A DNA stretch of 5,592 nucleotides, from positions 1 to 5,592 of the forward strand of contig JAKSQI010000107.1 in the NCBI GenBank assembly GCA_024404215.1, written 5' to 3'. The position numbers and the translations under genes are program-made. The notes under the pieces were generated by a model. That model saw nothing but the letters and a program-made list of their open reading frames with translations, ran no database searches and was not told where the DNA came from. Shown here piece after piece: positions 4,359 to 5,592 of the stretch. Position 1 is the stretch's first letter, and each line of letters starts with the position of its first letter. The DNA comes from Oscillospiraceae bacterium. GTDB taxonomy: Bacteria; Bacillota; Clostridia; Oscillospirales; Oscillospiraceae.

Positions 4359-5570
4359 TTAGGCACCCTTCTTTTTGTTCAGGGGCAGGAAGAAGCAGAG
4401 CACCACATAGAGGCACATCATAATGGCCATCAAGCCAACATAGAGGCGAAAAGTGCAGCTTCCGCCTGCCCCCGCTGCCAAAGGCGCAATGACATAGGTA
4501 GGAATCACAACGCTGCCGCCCAGCTGAACGGTGGCCACAAAGCCGCCGGCCGTTCCGCCTGCCCGGGTACCGATGCGGGGATCCTGGACCGGCATGCTCA
4601 TGAGCATGGGGGACAGTCCATTGGCAAACATACCGGTGAAGAAAAGCAGAATGAAGGAGACCACTGCGCTGTTTGACACACGCCAGGCAAAGAAGAAGCC
4701 AAGAGCTGCCAGCAGACCAAAGGCTACAAAGAAGGGCCGGCGGTTTTTAAAGCGGTTTACTATGCCCGGGCAGACCAGGCAGCCCAGCAGGCCGCCGAAG
4801 GTCATGGCCATGGAAATCACATTAGCCGTACCGTCAGCAAAACCTCGGTCAGCCAGTGCAGAAGGCAGGAAGTTGAGGATTGCCGTTACGCCGCCTACCG
4901 ACAGGAACATGCTGACAGCAGCCATCCATGTGATGGGGGTTTTAGCAGCCAGCTTCAGGCTTTCCAGCACAGGCAGAGTCTCCTCAGCCTGATTACCTTC
5001 GCTGGGCTTGTCTTTAAGGAACACAATCCAAAAAACAAAGACCACAACAGCAAATACAGCGGCACCAATGAAGGCACCCCGCATGCCGTTAAAAAGGGCG
5101 GCCAGCCCCTGACCCAAGCCCATGGACGCATTGGCAAAGGCAAGGAAAATGCCCATTCCGACTGCCATCTTTTCCGGAGAGAACCACTGACCCATAAGCT
5201 TGCCGGAATTGGAATTCAGGAAGGTAGCCGTGACGCCCAGGAAAATCATGGTGACATACATGGACCAGAAGCCGGTAGCAAAAATGCGAAGCACACAGGC
5301 CAAAGTGGTTACCAGCAAGCTGACCAGCAAAACCTTGCGCGCTCCCAGCTTATCTACCAGCATACCTGAAATCAAGCTAAGGAAAATACCCGGCAGCAGA
5401 GGTGCCGTACAAATTGCAGAAAACTGACTGGGGCTGAGACCCATGCGGTCACGAATCTCAGAGCCGAAGGCGGAAACCTGATACTGGGCAAAGTTTGGCA
5501 GAGCAATTCCAAAGCAAAGCAGAGCCAGAATCACAAAGGCATACCGCTGAACATTGATTTCTTTTTTCAT
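4359..5570 (-). CDS. Major facilitator superfamily transporter
   Basis: The 403-residue protein has about 12 hydrophobic helices in two halves separated by a hydrophilic loop near 186-210 (KDKPSEGNQAEE). MFS motif A is clear between helices 2 and 3: 'GMLVDKLGARK' (69-79), with Asp73 and Arg78. The segment 'LMGQWFSPEKMAVGMGI' (125-141) is of the type seen after helix 4 in anion and organic-acid MFS members (NarK-, CynX- and OxlT-like groups). The substrate cannot be assigned. It acts at the cytoplasmic membrane by ion-coupled or exchange transport. The start is ATG at 5570 with AGGAG (5577-5581) 6 nt upstream. The promoter lies outside the window. It is first in a two-gene unit with the LOG protein, joined with no spacer. 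A link to nucleoside or nitrogen-base handling through LOG is possible but only an inference from position. Confidence 0.88.
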   Translation of the reverse strand: MKKEINVQRYAFVILALLCFGIALPNFAQYQVSAFGSEIRDRMGLSPSQFSAICTAPLLPGIFLSLISGMLVDKLGARKVLLVSLLVTTLACVLRIFATGFWSMYVTMIFLGVTATFLNSNSGKLMGQWFSPEKMAVGMGIFLAFANASMGLGQGLAALFNGMRGAFIGAAVFAVVVFVFWIVFLKDKPSEGNQAEETLPVLESLKLAAKTPITWMAAVSMFLSVGGVTAILNFLPSALADRGFADGTANVISMAMTFGGLLGCLVCPGIVNRFKNRRPFFVAFGLLAALGFFFAWRVSNSAVVSFILLFFTGMFANGLSPMLMSMPVQDPRIGTRAGGTAGGFVATVQLGGSVVIPTYVIAPLAAGAGGSCTFRLYVGLMAIMMCLYVVLCFFLPLNKKKGA

Positions 5571-5576
5571 ATCCTA

Positions 5577-5581
5577 CTCCT
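5577..5581 (-). promoter_or_regulatory. Ribosome binding site of the MFS gene
   Basis: AGGAG on the minus strand lies 6 nt before the ATG at 5570-5568. It supports that start as the true N-terminus, followed by the basic MKKEINVQR and then helix 1. Confidence 0.75.
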
Positions 5582-5592
5582 GTTACAAGTTA

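Noticed and set aside
4086..4676. Long plus-strand ORF (196 codons) opposite the LOG and MFS genes
   Set aside because: It is antisense to two genes with unmistakable family motifs; its His/Ala/Gly-rich composition is that of a shadow frame.

Overview
The window looks like a stretch of chromosome from an anaerobic Bacillota (Clostridia- or Negativicutes-like) bacterium. Most starts have a strong AGGAG-type ribosome binding site, base composition is moderate in the genes with A/T-rich spacers, and GTG is used once as a start. There is also a flavin oxidoreductase of the enoate/dienoyl-CoA reductase type. The species cannot be named from what is visible. I see no insertion sequence, phage gene, tRNA, rRNA or CRISPR array.

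Layout. Positions 1-266 hold the 3' end of an FAD/NAD(P)-dependent oxidoreductase, closed by a clean terminator. Positions 267-680 have no long gene, but the minus strand carries a well-marked 31-residue hydrophobic small ORF (436-531). Its Shine-Dalgarno lies in one arm of a perfect 11-bp inverted repeat, and a terminator hairpin follows it. Upstream on the same strand is a DUF1643 protein (681-1292). It is divergent from a membrane protein of the ArsP_2 / putative Mn-As exporter type (1364-2203). A terminator, a repeat-bearing spacer and a good sigma-70-type promoter (2364-2392) then lead into a two-gene operon: a class M-like sirtuin (2424-3317) overlapping by 4 bp a GtrA-family membrane protein (3314-3733). 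A shared bidirectional terminator (about 3757-3784) separates this from a minus-strand pair, an MFS transporter (5570-4359) and a LOG-family protein (4358-3786), joined with no gap as TAAATG.

How the genes relate. Three transcription units look clear: divergent DUF1643 (possibly with the small ORF) versus the exporter; sirtuin plus GtrA; and MFS plus LOG. I see no pathway joining all of them. The items most worth following are the small ORF with its potentially self-occluding leader, and the sirtuin. The sirtuin has Gln where classical sirtuins have the catalytic His, and in this window it is paired with GtrA rather than with the macrodomain/lipoyl-carrier genes known for class M sirtuins.
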